A DNA stretch of 21,697 bases. It comes from a virus. Under the pieces are notes generated by a model. It did no database searches, was not told the DNA's origin, and saw only the letters and a program-made list of their open reading frames with translations. The translations under genes were made by a program, and so were the position numbers. Shown piece by piece: positions 21,689-21,697 of the stretch (within the stretch, counting starts at the first letter, position 1; each line of letters begins with the position of its first letter). The stretch spans positions 1-21,697 of IMG/VR virus record IMGVR_UViG_3300045973_000471; one strand, given 5' to 3'.

Positions 21689-21697
21689 TCCTCTTCA

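Larger units (their letters stand above)
1..21697 (+). mobile_element. Mu-like (BcepMu-type) transposable prophage, left and central part, incomplete
   Basis: The order of a D,D(35)E transposase, an AAA+ transposition ATPase, Gam, GemA, Mor, lysis genes, DUF3486 small terminase, Mu gp28-type large terminase, DUF935 portal, gpF and gpG is the hallmark of Mu-like phages. A BcepMu gp16-like regulator near the left side points to the BcepMu branch. Both phage ends are outside the window, or at least not recognisable in it. No tail, major head or protease gene is present, so the element must continue to the right if it is functional. All recognised structural genes look intact. Confidence 0.93.

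Overview
The window is the left part of a Mu-like (transposable) prophage, closest in style to the BcepMu/Mu group. It sits in, or comes from, a GC-rich host, probably a betaproteobacterium; the Rhodocyclales-type host is an inference from codon and GC character (about 60% G+C), not proven. Gene order follows the transposable-phage plan: control genes, transposase A and ATPase B, early accessory genes, GemA and Mor, lysis genes, terminase, portal, gpF and gpG. Neither phage end is visible. The main immunity repressor is not recognised and may lie left of the window. The protease/scaffold, major head and tail genes would lie to the right.

Layout. 1-900: control region with small genes on both strands and a divergent intergenic region at 793-898. 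899-5866: regulators, a DUF3102-like protein, the D,D(35)E transposase and its AAA+ partner. 5868-10758: tightly packed early genes, including several winged-helix proteins, a Gam-like nuclease inhibitor, an RdgC homologue, an HU protein, a GemA-like protein and a Mor-like activator of middle/late transcription. 10759-10934: terminator and probable Mor-responsive control region. 10935-12757: small Cys protein, small membrane proteins/holin, GH24 endolysin with an N-terminal signal-anchor, nested Rz/Rz1 spanins, and a DksA/TraR-like zinc finger. 12754-16887: gp25-like, winged-helix, small terminase, large terminase and portal. 16884-19373: two genes foreign to the usual order, a capsid-decoration/SGNH-hydrolase fusion and an apparently intact tyrosine recombinase, both lower in G+C. 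19376-21545: a gpF whose C-terminal half carries an HExxH zincin-like domain, then gpG. 21546-21697: a terminator and two 12-bp direct repeats.

How the genes fit together. A and B carry out replicative transposition. Gam, RdgC and HU would protect and shape the DNA during this. Mor would switch on the lysis and head genes. Terminase, portal, gpF and gpG start capsid building and packaging. The most unusual parts are the lower-GC insert between portal and gpF, and the metalloprotease-like tail of gpF, which recalls the MuF polymorphic toxins of temperate phages. Nearly all genes overlap or abut; no gene-free stretch exceeds about 180 bases. No tRNA, rRNA or CRISPR array was seen.
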